Positions 1-7,927 of a stretch of 64,000 nucleotides of DNA are shown here, one piece after another (positions within the stretch are counted from its first letter, which is position 1; each line of letters begins with the position of its first letter). The notes below the pieces were generated by a model. That model ran no database searches. It saw only the letters and a list, made by a program, of their open reading frames with translations, and had not been told where the DNA came from. The stretch is from Phenylobacterium zucineum HLK1. Its GTDB lineage: Bacteria; Pseudomonadota; Alphaproteobacteria; Caulobacterales; Caulobacteraceae. The translations under genes were made by a program, and so were the position numbers. The DNA is taken from the NCBI RefSeq assembly GCF_000017265.1, contig NC_011144.1, positions 1,466,001 through 1,530,000 on the forward strand, given 5' to 3'.

Positions 1-534
1 CACGCCCACGGTCGTCACCGAATAGCCCAGGCGGCCGATCTCGCGCTCCAGGCGCTCGACCGTGGGCCGCAGGGCGCCCGGCTGGCCCACGGGCGTGAAC
101 CCGAACACCGACGGCTCGCCCATCGGCCCCCGGCTCGCCGCCTGGCGGGTCCTGAGGATCATCAGCCGGGCGAGTTCGGTCATCACCGAGGCGTCCGCCT
201 GGCAGGCGTCGAGGAAGACGTCGCGCGGCAGGGCGATCACCTCGGAATCGCGCAGGGCCACGACGTCGGCCGAGTGCGGTACGCCCGCCACCAGCGCCAT
301 CTCGCCGGCCGGCTCCCCCGGGCGGATCACCCCGAGGAACTGCGGCTCCTGGCCCGCCTCGCGCCGGAAGGCGCCGAGCCGTCCGGCCCTCAGGATGAAC
401 AGCTGGTCGGCCGGATCGCCCGCCGCGTAGAGGGTCTGGCCGCCGGGCAGCGAGAACCAGATCGCCGCCTCGCGGGCGCGTTCCTGGCGGAAGAGCCGGG
501 CGAGCGCAGAATCGGCCGGGATTTCAGGCAGCAT
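1..534 (-). CDS. Cyclic-nucleotide-binding domain / patatin-like (NTE-type) phospholipase, 3' part missing
   Basis: The gene begins at 534 and runs off the left edge, so only about 178 N-terminal residues are visible. Residues 20-130 read as a cNMP-binding beta-barrel: a glycine-rich turn PGGQTLYAAGD, a phosphate-cassette-like stretch GEPAGEMAL, then a helix rich in Leu/Ala. After a short linker the sequence resembles the region that precedes the patatin domain in neuropathy-target-esterase-like proteins (a strand GFTPV, then a helix ending in GRLGYSVTTVG). That makes a membrane-associated, nucleotide-gated patatin lipase the likely product. The catalytic GxSxG and DG/A motifs would lie outside the window and are not seen, so a Crp-like protein with another C-terminal domain is possible. 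It is divergent from the enoyl-CoA hydratase at 598. Confidence 0.7.
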   Translation of the reverse strand, partial: MLPEIPADSALARLFRQERAREAAIWFSLPGGQTLYAAGDPADQLFILRAGRLGAFRREAGQEPQFLGVIRPGEPAGEMALVAGVPHSADVVALRDSEVIALPRDVFLDACQADASVMTELARLMILRTRQAASRGPMGEPSVFGFTPVGQPGALRPTVERLEREIGRLGYSVTTVGV

Positions 535-597
535 GGGGGAGCCTAGCGCCGCGGCGCGCCGGGGGCTATCAGCTTGCCGGAAGAGGAGTGAGACCGA

Positions 598-1440
598 ATG
601 CCCAATCCCATCGCCGACCCGCTCGTCGAAGGCGTCGACGTCAGCGCCACCTCCGGCCTCGTGCGGCTGGACTCCACGGCCGAGGGCGTGGTGGTCGTCA
701 CCCTCAACCGGCCCCAGCGGAAGAACGCCTTCGACGCCGACCTGATCTCGGCGATGGAGGAGGCCTTTTCGACCCTGCACGCGCAGGAGCACGTGCGGGT
801 GGTGTTCGTGCGTGGCGCGGGCGGGATGTTCAGCGCCGGCGCCGACCTGGAGTGGATGCGCGCCGCCGCCGACCGCTCCGAGGCCGACAACCGCGACGAC
901 GCCTTCCAGATGGCCAAGATGCTGAAGGCGCTGTGGGACATCCCGGCGCTGACGGTGGCCCTGGTGGAGGGCGGGGCGTTCGGCGGCGGCGCGGGCGTCG
1001 CGGCCGCGTGCGACCTGGCGATCGCCACGGCGGACGCGAAGTTCAGCTTCTCCGAGGTCCGGCTGGGCCTGGTGCCGGCCACCATCAGTCCGTACGTCGT
1101 CCAGGCGATCGGCCCGCGCGCCGCCCGCGGCCTGTTCGCCACGGCGCGCACCTTCGACGCCGCCTACGCCGAGAAGATCGGCCTCGTCACCGAGGTGGTG
1201 GCCGACGCGGCCGAGCTGAACAAGGCCATGGACCGGGTGATCGACCACATCCTCTCGTGCGCGCCGGGCGCCGTGGCCGACTCCAAGCGGCTGGTGCACG
1301 ACGTCTACGGCCACCGGATCGATCACGGCCTGATGGACATGACCGCCCACCGCATCGCCGCCGCCCGCGTCGGCGAGGAAGGGCAGGAGGGCGTCCGCGC
1401 CTTCCTCGAGCGGCGCAAGCCGTCCTGGGCCCAAGGCTGA
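598..1440 (+). CDS. Enoyl-CoA hydratase/isomerase family protein (methylglutaconyl-CoA hydratase-like)
   Basis: A 280-residue crotonase-fold protein predicted to hydrate or isomerise a CoA thioester in the cytoplasm. The oxyanion-hole segments are visible: FSAGADLEWM near residue 80 and GGAFGGGAGVAAACDLA near residue 125. The catalytic Glu that follows in SFSEVRLGLVPATISPYVV (about residue 148) is present. The first crotonase Glu, in the GGxxE position, is replaced by Ala, as in several branched-chain-pathway paralogs. The pattern around LGLVPATISPYVV is closest to methylglutaconyl-CoA hydratases (LiuC) of leucine breakdown. No other liu genes are nearby, so the exact substrate is unknown. 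An AGGAG ribosome site sits about 13 bp before the ATG. Confidence 0.85.
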   Translation: MPNPIADPLVEGVDVSATSGLVRLDSTAEGVVVVTLNRPQRKNAFDADLISAMEEAFSTLHAQEHVRVVFVRGAGGMFSAGADLEWMRAAADRSEADNRDDAFQMAKMLKALWDIPALTVALVEGGAFGGGAGVAAACDLAIATADAKFSFSEVRLGLVPATISPYVVQAIGPRAARGLFATARTFDAAYAEKIGLVTEVVADAAELNKAMDRVIDHILSCAPGAVADSKRLVHDVYGHRIDHGLMDMTAHRIAAARVGEEGQEGVRAFLERRKPSWAQG

Positions 1441-1507
1441 CGGACGCGGCGGCCTGAGGCGGGCCGCCGCACTTTCCAAGGACCGCGCCGGGCCGTAATC
1501 CCAGGGC

Positions 1508-1918
1508 ATGGCGCTGCACATGATCAAGCTGGTGGTCGGCTGCGACACCGTCGAGGACCTGCTCGACTGGCGGCGCGCCCACGCCCGCGCGGGCGAGCCC
1601 TGGATCCTGCGCACCCGGCAGACGCCCAAGCGCGCCGCCGAGATGCTGGACGGCGGCTCTGTCTACCGGGTCTTCCGCGGGAACATCCTCTGCCGCCAGC
1701 GCATCCTCGGCATCGAGACGGTGGGGGAGGGCGTGACCGCCCGCTGCCAGGTGACCCTGGACGAGGCCATCGTGCGGGTGGCGCCGACGCCCCGGCGCGC
1801 CTTCCAGGGCTGGCGCTATCTCGATCACAAGGACGCCCCGCCCGATCTCGACGAGGAGGCGTTCGGGGAGATTCCCCCCGAGCTGGCCCGCCAGCTACGC
1901 GAGGCCGGCGCCTGGTGA
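1508..1918 (+). CDS. DUF1489 family protein
   Basis: A 136-residue soluble protein of unknown function. It matches the DUF1489 pattern I know from alphaproteobacteria: an N-terminal HMIKLVVGCD segment, a conserved TPKRAAEMLDGGSVYRV stretch near residue 40 and a CRQRILGIE segment near residue 60. No signal peptide, membrane helix or catalytic motif is visible. It follows the enoyl-CoA hydratase by 67 bp on the same strand and may be co-transcribed with it. A strong hairpin follows 12 bp after the stop. Confidence 0.85.
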   Translation: MALHMIKLVVGCDTVEDLLDWRRAHARAGEPWILRTRQTPKRAAEMLDGGSVYRVFRGNILCRQRILGIETVGEGVTARCQVTLDEAIVRVAPTPRRAFQGWRYLDHKDAPPDLDEEAFGEIPPELARQLREAGAW

Positions 1919-1929
1919 TGCGCATGGAA

Positions 1930-1959
1930 AAGGGCCCCCTCCCGTCGGAGAGGGCCCTT
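1930..1959. terminator. Bidirectional intrinsic terminator
   Basis: AAGGGCCC pairs with GGGCCCTT around a short loop, with an extra CTC/GAG pairing inside. Read on the minus strand the stem is followed by TTTTCC, so it can end transcription of the convergent GH16 gene at 2039 as well as the DUF1489 gene. Confidence 0.7.
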
Positions 1960-2038
1960 CGCGTCAGGACCGGCCGGCCGGTCCCGCCGCTCAGCGCCGG
2001 CCTCCCTCGGACGGGAGGGACGCCGGCGTGATCTCGTC

Positions 2039-4360
2039 CTAGATGATCCAGTCCGTGGCCTTCACCTCGGCGGCCGAGACCTTCTCCAGCGTGGTCACGA
2101 AGGTCCCCCACTGGTCGCCCGCGGCGGCGCCGTCGGTGTCGAAGTAGACCCAGGTGTCGCCCTGGCCGTTGTCGATCAGCTTCACGTAGCCGTCGGCGAC
2201 GGGGTTCGAGCCTGTGTAGCCGGCCGCGTCGAGCAGGCCGCTCACGTCCAGCTTGTCCACGCCGGCCTCGAAGTCGGTCACCTTGGAGGCGTTCCAGGGC
2301 AGGTTGTCGAACACGAAGCGGTCTGCTCCGGCGCCGCCGGTCATGACGTCGGGGCCGTAGCCGGCGTTCAGGGTGTCGGCCCCGTCGCCGCCGGTCAGCT
2401 CGGCGCCCCACCGGTCGGAGACCAGCTCCACGCCCGGCGCGGCCGGCGCGGGAGCCTCGGCCGCAGGCGCTTCGCCCGAGCCCAGCAGAGCGTCCGCCGT
2501 CAGCCCTTCGGCCGGCACGCCCATGAGGTGCGCGACGTAGAGGGGCCACTCGCCGCCGAAGCCGTCGGGATCGACGCAGACCTTGGTCCCGCCTGCACCG
2601 TCGTCGAACAGCCACAGCCGGCCGTCGGCGACGGGATCGGCGCCGCTGTAGCCGTCCATCAGGGCCGACAGGTCCAGCTTGTCCACGCCGACCTGGAAGT
2701 CCTGGATCTCGGTCGGCGACCAGGGGAAGGTCTTGAAGACGAAGACGTCGCCGCCCGCACCGCCGGTCATCAGCTCGCCGCCGTTGCCGGCCGTGAGCGT
2801 GTCGGCGCCGGCGCCGCCGGTCATCACGTCGCCGAACGCCTGCGAGGTCAGGGTGACCCCGTCGCCGGAGGCGGGCGGGACCGGAATCTCGCCGGTCGGC
2901 GGCGTGGACGTCGGAGGCGTGGAAGCCGGCGGCTCGACGGGGGGTTGGCTGCCCGTGCCGTCGCCCAGCGCATAGGCGCGGATGTAGTCGATCTTGAACT
3001 CGGCCGGCAGCGCCGCGCCGTCGATGGCCCCGCCCCAGCCGCCGAGGGCCAGGTTGGCGATCATGAACATGGGCTTGTTCATGTCGGCCGGGGTCGCCGA
3101 GCGGAACACTTCGACGTTGTCGAGGTACCAGACGATCTCGGTGGGGGTCCACATGGCCCCGTAGGTGTGGAAGCCGTCGGCGGTGTCGGGAACGTACGAG
3201 AGCTGGCCGTCGGCGGAGTGGCCGCCCAGGCTCGAGTGCTGGGTCGTCCACAGGCCGTTGGGATCGGACGTCAGGGTCTCCATCACGTCCAGCTCGGGCG
3301 GCCAGGAGCCGTCGGCCGGGATCAGCCAGAAGGCCGGCCAGGCGCCCGCCGCGCTGGGGATGTCGGCCCGCATCTCGAAGTAGCCGTAGGTCTGGCTGAA
3401 GGTCTCCTTCGTGGTGATCATCCCCGAGGTGTAGCCGTAGCCGAAGATCTCGCCGTTGGTGCTGGGCTTGGCCCAGATCGACAGGGTGCCGTCGGCGTTG
3501 TTCACGAACGGGCTCTCGGCGAAATCGCCATCGTGGCCGCGGAAGTACGGCGAGGTGTAGATCTGCTTCTCGTCGTTGCTGATCAGGGTGTACGAGCCCG
3601 TGCCCTGTTCCCCCTGGTAGCCGAAGTCCGGCCGCCACAGGCCCGTCGGGTTGCTCTGGGCGTCCCAGAGCGACAGCGGGCCGGAGAACTCGTCGCCGAA
3701 GGTCTTGGCGCCGAGGGTGGAGGCGTCCAGCTCGAGCTGGAAGTTGGCGGCGGTGAACTGTCCGACCGTGACGCCCCGGAACACGAGGCCGTCGCCGCCG
3801 CCCAGGTCCAGCTTCACGTCCGCGCCGTCCTGGCTCATGCGGGCCTTGACCTGCTCGAAGCTGGAGAGGCCGGCCTTGAGGCGCAGCTTGTCCTCGCCGA
3901 CGTTGAAGTCCTGGATGACGTCGTTGCCTTCGCCCTTCACCACGACGAAGACGTCGGCGCCGGCGCCGCCGATCAGGATGTCCTGGCCGAAGCCGCCGTA
4001 GATCTGCTGCGAGCCGCCCTGGCCCTCGATGATGTTGTCCAGTGCGTTGCCCGCGCCGTAGATGCCGTCGTTGCCGACGGTCAGGTTCTCGATGTGCGGG
4101 TGGTCGGCCAGCTTGACGCTCGACCAGGCGACGATCCTGTCCACGCCGCCGCCGGCGGCCTCGACGATCGTCGTGTTATGTCCCTGCAGGTAGTAGGTGT
4201 CGTCGCCGGCGCCCCCGGCGCCCTTGTCGCCCTGGCCCAGCCACAGCGAATCCCGGCCAGCCGTGCCGGTGATGGTTTCCGCGGCGTTCGAGCCGAAGAA
4301 GTCGGCGGCGGGCGCGAGCGTCTGCGCGGCGGCCGAGCCGTCGTACTTGAAAAGCGACAT
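2039..4360 (-). CDS. Secreted GH16 glycoside hydrolase with RTX-type calcium-binding repeats (paralog 1)
   Basis: A 773-residue extracellular beta-glycanase, likely cutting a beta-1,3/1,4-linked exopolysaccharide as in the ExsH/EglC/PlyA group. It has no Sec signal peptide. Residues 1-165 hold beta-roll-like repeats with GGAGADVF-type motifs. Residues 220-465 are the GH16 jelly roll with the active site ELDVME at 356-361, both Glu and the Asp being present. A Pro/Thr linker (466-498) is followed by two related modules of about 120 residues, each with GGAGxD turns and a VDKLDxSxLxD segment. The protein ends in hydrophobic WII. RTX repeats, the missing Sec signal and this tail point to type I secretion. 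I chose the ATG at 4360 because the paralog at 4766-6823 starts with the same FFKYDG/LFKYDG sequence. Confidence 0.88.
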   Translation of the reverse strand: MSLFKYDGSAAAQTLAPAADFFGSNAAETITGTAGRDSLWLGQGDKGAGGAGDDTYYLQGHNTTIVEAAGGGVDRIVAWSSVKLADHPHIENLTVGNDGIYGAGNALDNIIEGQGGSQQIYGGFGQDILIGGAGADVFVVVKGEGNDVIQDFNVGEDKLRLKAGLSSFEQVKARMSQDGADVKLDLGGGDGLVFRGVTVGQFTAANFQLELDASTLGAKTFGDEFSGPLSLWDAQSNPTGLWRPDFGYQGEQGTGSYTLISNDEKQIYTSPYFRGHDGDFAESPFVNNADGTLSIWAKPSTNGEIFGYGYTSGMITTKETFSQTYGYFEMRADIPSAAGAWPAFWLIPADGSWPPELDVMETLTSDPNGLWTTQHSSLGGHSADGQLSYVPDTADGFHTYGAMWTPTEIVWYLDNVEVFRSATPADMNKPMFMIANLALGGWGGAIDGAALPAEFKIDYIRAYALGDGTGSQPPVEPPASTPPTSTPPTGEIPVPPASGDGVTLTSQAFGDVMTGGAGADTLTAGNGGELMTGGAGGDVFVFKTFPWSPTEIQDFQVGVDKLDLSALMDGYSGADPVADGRLWLFDDGAGGTKVCVDPDGFGGEWPLYVAHLMGVPAEGLTADALLGSGEAPAAEAPAPAAPGVELVSDRWGAELTGGDGADTLNAGYGPDVMTGGAGADRFVFDNLPWNASKVTDFEAGVDKLDVSGLLDAAGYTGSNPVADGYVKLIDNGQGDTWVYFDTDGAAAGDQWGTFVTTLEKVSAAEVKATDWII

Positions 4361-4765
4361 CAGTAGGTCTTCCCGTCCGAAGTGTTGTGGCGGCCCCGAC
4401 GCCGCCGTCGTCTGCGAAGCCCGTCCGCGTCGCAGCACCGGGAAAGTGGAAGGGAAGACGGTTTATGTCGTCTTGCGGTTTGTCACAGGTTGACTCGGTT
4501 GCAATTCGCGTTTCGCAGCAACCTGCACGCGTAGACTGATAGAGTTGCGGCGTATGAAATGGTCAAGCTTGCTGACTAAGTTGCTATCGACGCGCCACTT
4601 TTTCGGAAACAAGCGCTGCCTTATTGCGTCGACGGTTCGAGTAATGGTGAAGCTTGTTCTTGGCCCGGATCGTAGCTCTACTGTGGCGCCTTGCCGCAGT
4701 GGCGCTGTGGCCGCCTGCCGCATGCGACCCGTGCGACGCCTGCGGCAGGTGGTCTCGAATCGGCC
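4361..4765. other. 405-bp AT-richer intergenic region between the two GH16 genes
   Basis: No convincing gene is present. From about 4455 to 4680 the base composition is clearly less GC-rich than its surroundings. It must hold the promoter of the GH16 gene ending at 2039. GGTTGC (4497-4502) and GCAACC (4518-4523) form a 6-bp inverted repeat that could be an operator half-site pair. I see no clear sigma-70 promoter and no T-run terminator for the upstream paralog. Confidence 0.4.
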
Positions 4766-6823
4766 TCAGGCGGCGAAGATCCAGCCCTCCGGCAGGGCGT
4801 AGGCGGACACCCCGACCAGTACGATGGCGTCGCCCGCGCCCAGGGTGACGACGGTGTCGGCGCCCACCTGGCTGACGCTCCAGGGCGTTCCGGCCAGGAC
4901 CTGCACGCGATCGCCCTCGGCCGCATTGAAGTCGAGGATCCGGTCCAGGCCCGCCCCCTGGAAGCTGTGGAACACGTCGGCCCCGGCGCCGCCCGAGAGC
5001 GTGTCATCGCCCCGGTCGCCGGCGATGAAGTCGTCGCCGTCCCCGCCCTGGATCAGGTCGTGACCCTGGCCGCCGCGCACGACGTCATTCCCGGCGCCGC
5101 CGTCGAGGGTGTCGTTCCCGAGGTTGCCCAGGACCGCATCGCCCCCGTCCTCGCCGAAGAGGCGGTCGTTCCCCTGGCCGCCCACCACCCAATCGCCGCC
5201 GCCGCCGCCGTAGATGGTGTCCTCGCCCCAGTTGCCGTGTGTGTCGTCGAAGCTGTCGCCGCCGTAGATCAGGTCGGCGCCGTCGCCGCCGCGCAGGGTG
5301 TCCGATCCCCCGCCGCCCTGCAGGGTGTCGGCCGCCCCGCCGCCCTGCAGGAAGGAGCCCTCGGCCGGGGCGACAAGGTTCAGGCCGCCGTATCCTCCGC
5401 CGGACGAGGGCGGGGCGGCCGGCGCATCGCCCAGCGCATAGGCGCGGATGTAGTCGATCCTGAACTCGGCCGGCAGCGCCGCGCCGTCGATGGCCCCGCC
5501 CCAGCCGCCGAGGGCCAGGTTGGCGATCATGAACATCGGCTTGTGCATGTCGGCCGGGGTCGCCGAGCGGAACACCTCGACGTTGTCCACGTACCAGACG
5601 ATTTCGCCCGGCCCCCACAGCGCCCCGTAGGTGTGGAAGCCGTCGGCGGTGTCGGGCGTGTAGTTCAGCTGTCCGCTAGAGGCGTGGCCGCCGATGGAGG
5701 AGTGCTGCGTCGTCCAGGTCCCGCGCGGATCGTGGGTGAGCGCCTCCATGACGTCCAGCTCCGGCGGCCAGGAGCCGTCGGCCGGCAGCAGCCAGAAGGC
5801 CGGCCAGGCGCCCGCGGCGTCCGGCAGGTCCGCCCGCATCTCGAAGTAGCCGTAGGTCTGGGCGAAGCTGGGCTTGGTCGAGATCAGGCCCGAGGTGTAG
5901 CCGTATCCGAAGATCTCCGGGTTCGCGCTCGCCCGGGCGGTGATCGTGAGCACGCCGCCGGCCTGCGAGAAGGGCGTCTCGGCGAAGTCGCCGTTGTGGT
6001 CGCGAAAATACGGCGAGGTGTAGATCTGCTTCTCGTCGTTGCTGACGAGGGTGTAGCTGCCGACCCCCTGAGGCCCCTGGTAGCCGTAGTCGGGGCGCCA
6101 GACCCCGCCCGGATTGCTCTCCGGATCCCAGAGGGAGAGGGCGCCCGAGAACTCGTCGCCGAAGGTGCGGGCGCCCAGCGCCGCCGGGTCGAGCTCCAGC
6201 TGGAAATTGGCCGCGGTCAGCTGGCCCGCGGACAGGTTGCGGAAGATCAGGCCGTCGCCGCCCCCGAGGTCGAGCTTCACGTCCGTCCCCGCCTGGGAGA
6301 GCCTGGCCTGGACCTGCGCGAAGCTGGAGAGCCCGGCCTTCAGCCGCACCTTGTCCTCGGCGGCGTTGAAGTCCTGGATGACGTCATTGCCTTCGCCGCG
6401 ATGGACGATGAAGACGTCGGCGCCGGCGCCGCCGATCAGGACGTCCTGGCCGAAGCCGCCGTAGACCTGCTGGCCGCCCGGGCCGCCCTCGACGATGTTG
6501 TCCAGCGCATTGCCGGCCGCGTAGAGCCGGTCCCCGGAAACGGAGAGGTTCTCCACATAGGGATGGTCGGCGAGCGTCACGCTGTGCCAGGCGGTGATCT
6601 TGTCCACGCCGCCGGCCGGGCCCTCGACCACACGGTCCAGCCGCGACTTCAGCCAATAGGAATCGTCGCCGGCGCCGCCGCTCATCACGTCGGCGGGACC
6701 GCCCCAGAACCCCTCGGCCGCGGACGTCCCGCTCAGGACGTCGGCGCCGGGCGTGCCGTAGAACTGCACCACCGGCGCGGCGGTCTCGACGGCCACCGAG
6801 CCGTCGTACTTGAAGAAGGCCAT
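4766..6823 (-). CDS. Secreted GH16 glycoside hydrolase with C-terminal RTX repeats (paralog 2)
   Basis: A 685-residue paralog of the protein encoded at 2039-4360, same strand. Residues 1-465 align nearly end to end: N-terminal beta-roll repeats, then the GH16 domain with active site ELDVME at 355-360. The C-terminal part differs: instead of the serralysin-like modules it carries a long run of nonapeptide repeats (GGxGxDxLx type, about residues 490-620), a classic calcium-binding beta-roll, then a capping region ending GWIFAA. No Sec signal is present, so type I secretion is expected, perhaps through the TolC-type channel encoded at 54766. The likely substrate is a beta-glucan or succinoglycan-like polymer; I cannot tell which from sequence. 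It lies 115 bp downstream of panC and may have its own promoter. Confidence 0.88.
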   Translation of the reverse strand: MAFFKYDGSVAVETAAPVVQFYGTPGADVLSGTSAAEGFWGGPADVMSGGAGDDSYWLKSRLDRVVEGPAGGVDKITAWHSVTLADHPYVENLSVSGDRLYAAGNALDNIVEGGPGGQQVYGGFGQDVLIGGAGADVFIVHRGEGNDVIQDFNAAEDKVRLKAGLSSFAQVQARLSQAGTDVKLDLGGGDGLIFRNLSAGQLTAANFQLELDPAALGARTFGDEFSGALSLWDPESNPGGVWRPDYGYQGPQGVGSYTLVSNDEKQIYTSPYFRDHNGDFAETPFSQAGGVLTITARASANPEIFGYGYTSGLISTKPSFAQTYGYFEMRADLPDAAGAWPAFWLLPADGSWPPELDVMEALTHDPRGTWTTQHSSIGGHASSGQLNYTPDTADGFHTYGALWGPGEIVWYVDNVEVFRSATPADMHKPMFMIANLALGGWGGAIDGAALPAEFRIDYIRAYALGDAPAAPPSSGGGYGGLNLVAPAEGSFLQGGGAADTLQGGGGSDTLRGGDGADLIYGGDSFDDTHGNWGEDTIYGGGGGDWVVGGQGNDRLFGEDGGDAVLGNLGNDTLDGGAGNDVVRGGQGHDLIQGGDGDDFIAGDRGDDTLSGGAGADVFHSFQGAGLDRILDFNAAEGDRVQVLAGTPWSVSQVGADTVVTLGAGDAIVLVGVSAYALPEGWIFAA

Positions 6824-6938
6824 GAACTTCGATCCCGACTCCCGGCGAGCCCTTCGCCGGCGCGCGGGAGCCTAGAGGTGCGGCGGGCCGCAGCCCTCCG
6901 GCGCCGATTGTCGTGCGGCGAGGGGCCGCGGGAGGCCT

Positions 6939-7787
6939 CTAGACGGCCATGTTGTCGATCAGCCGGGTCCGTCCGAGGACGGCGGCCGCCAGGAGGCGGG
7001 CGGGACGGTCCACCGGGCCGGGTCCGAGGCGCGAGAGGTCGCCGGCGTCGCGCACCTCCACATAGTCGATCCGCCCGAAGCCGGCCGCCGCGAGCGCCTC
7101 GGCCGCGCGCGCCTCGACCGCCGCTACGGCCTCGCCGGCGTTCAGGGCGGCGATCGCCTCGCGCATCACCTGGTTCAGCCGCGCCGCCACCGGCCGCTCC
7201 TCGGCGGCGAGGTAGGCGTTGCGCGAGGAGAGGGCGAGGCCGTCGTCGGCCCGCGCGGTCGGGCCGCCCACGATCTCCACGGGCATGTCGAGGTCGCGGA
7301 CCAGGCGCCGGATCACCTGGAGCTGCTGGTAGTCCTTCTCGCCGAAGACCGCGACGTCGGCCTGGACCTGGTTGAGCAGCTTGGTCACCACGGTGGCGAC
7401 GCCCGTGAAGTGGCCCGGCCGCGCCTGACCGTCCAGCGGCTCTGAGACGCCGGCCACGGTGACGGTGGTCGCGAAGCCCTCGGGGTACATCTCGGCCAGG
7501 GTCGGGGCGAACAGCAGGTCGCAGCCGGCGCTCGCCAGGAGGGCGGCGTCGCGCGCCTCGTCCCGGGGGTAGGCGTCGAAGTCCTCGTTCGGGGCGAACT
7601 GGGTCGGATTGACGAATACGCTCGCCACCACCCGCTGCGCCCTGGTCCGGGCCAGGCGCACCAGCGACAGGTGGCCCTCGTGCAGCGCGCCCATGGTGGG
7701 GACGAAGCCTACCCGCTCTCCGCCGGCCTTCCAGGCGGCGACCCGGGCGCGGAGCTCGGCGACGGTGCGGACGATCGGCAGCGGCAT
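6939..7787 (-). CDS. panC: Pantothenate synthetase (pantoate--beta-alanine ligase)
   Basis: A 282-residue enzyme joining pantoate and beta-alanine with ATP to make pantothenate, the precursor of coenzyme A. The nucleotidyl-transferase HxGH motif is seen as PTMGALHEGHLSL (H36, H39). FGEKDYQQL and SSRN, the family's KMSKS-equivalent, follow, and GHFTGVATVV marks the pantoate site. An upstream in-frame extension to 7883 exists, but the family start is MPLPIVRTV, so the ATG at 7787 is chosen. It is divergent from mipZ, sharing a 140-bp promoter region. Confidence 0.95.
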   Translation of the reverse strand: MPLPIVRTVAELRARVAAWKAGGERVGFVPTMGALHEGHLSLVRLARTRAQRVVASVFVNPTQFAPNEDFDAYPRDEARDAALLASAGCDLLFAPTLAEMYPEGFATTVTVAGVSEPLDGQARPGHFTGVATVVTKLLNQVQADVAVFGEKDYQQLQVIRRLVRDLDMPVEIVGGPTARADDGLALSSRNAYLAAEERPVAARLNQVMREAIAALNAGEAVAAVEARAAEALAAAGFGRIDYVEVRDAGDLSRLGPGPVDRPARLLAAAVLGRTRLIDNMAV

Positions 7788-7887
7788 GGCCGGGCTTATG
7801 GCGAGGGGCGGGGCCCAAGTCCATCCACAGCCCGCGATGATCCGCGCGTTGACGGCGCTCGGCGGCGCGGGCTCACGTAGCATAGGT

Positions 7888-7904
7888 GAGTCGGTTAACG
7901 ACTC
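7888..7904. promoter_or_regulatory. Paired GANTC (CcrM) sites in the mipZ promoter
   Basis: GAGTCG-GTTAA-CGACTC is a perfect 6-bp inverted repeat, 24 bp before the mipZ ATG. Each arm contains a GANTC methylation site (GAGTC 7888-7892 and GACTC 7900-7904). In Caulobacter mipZ is a known target of GcrA, which binds promoters through CcrM-methylated GANTC, so this is the likely cell-cycle control site. Confidence 0.6.
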
Positions 7905-7927
7905 TTGGGCTGTGGGAGCTGAGGGGC

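Noticed and set aside
2528..4366. Long open frame on the plus strand antisense to the first GH16 gene
   Set aside because: It mirrors the codon structure of the real gene in a GC-rich genome, encodes low-complexity Val/Gly/Ala/Arg sequence and shows no domain. The same applies to plus-strand frames at 4691-7375 and 14321-16516 and to others opposite topA, rnr and valS.
4985..5350. Regularly spaced short repeats that could suggest a CRISPR array
   Set aside because: The periodicity is 27 bp in coding frame and matches nonapeptide RTX repeats. There are no constant repeats with unique spacers and no cas genes.
7788..7883. N-terminal extension of PanC to 7883
   Set aside because: It adds 32 residues with no family similarity and runs into the mipZ promoter region.
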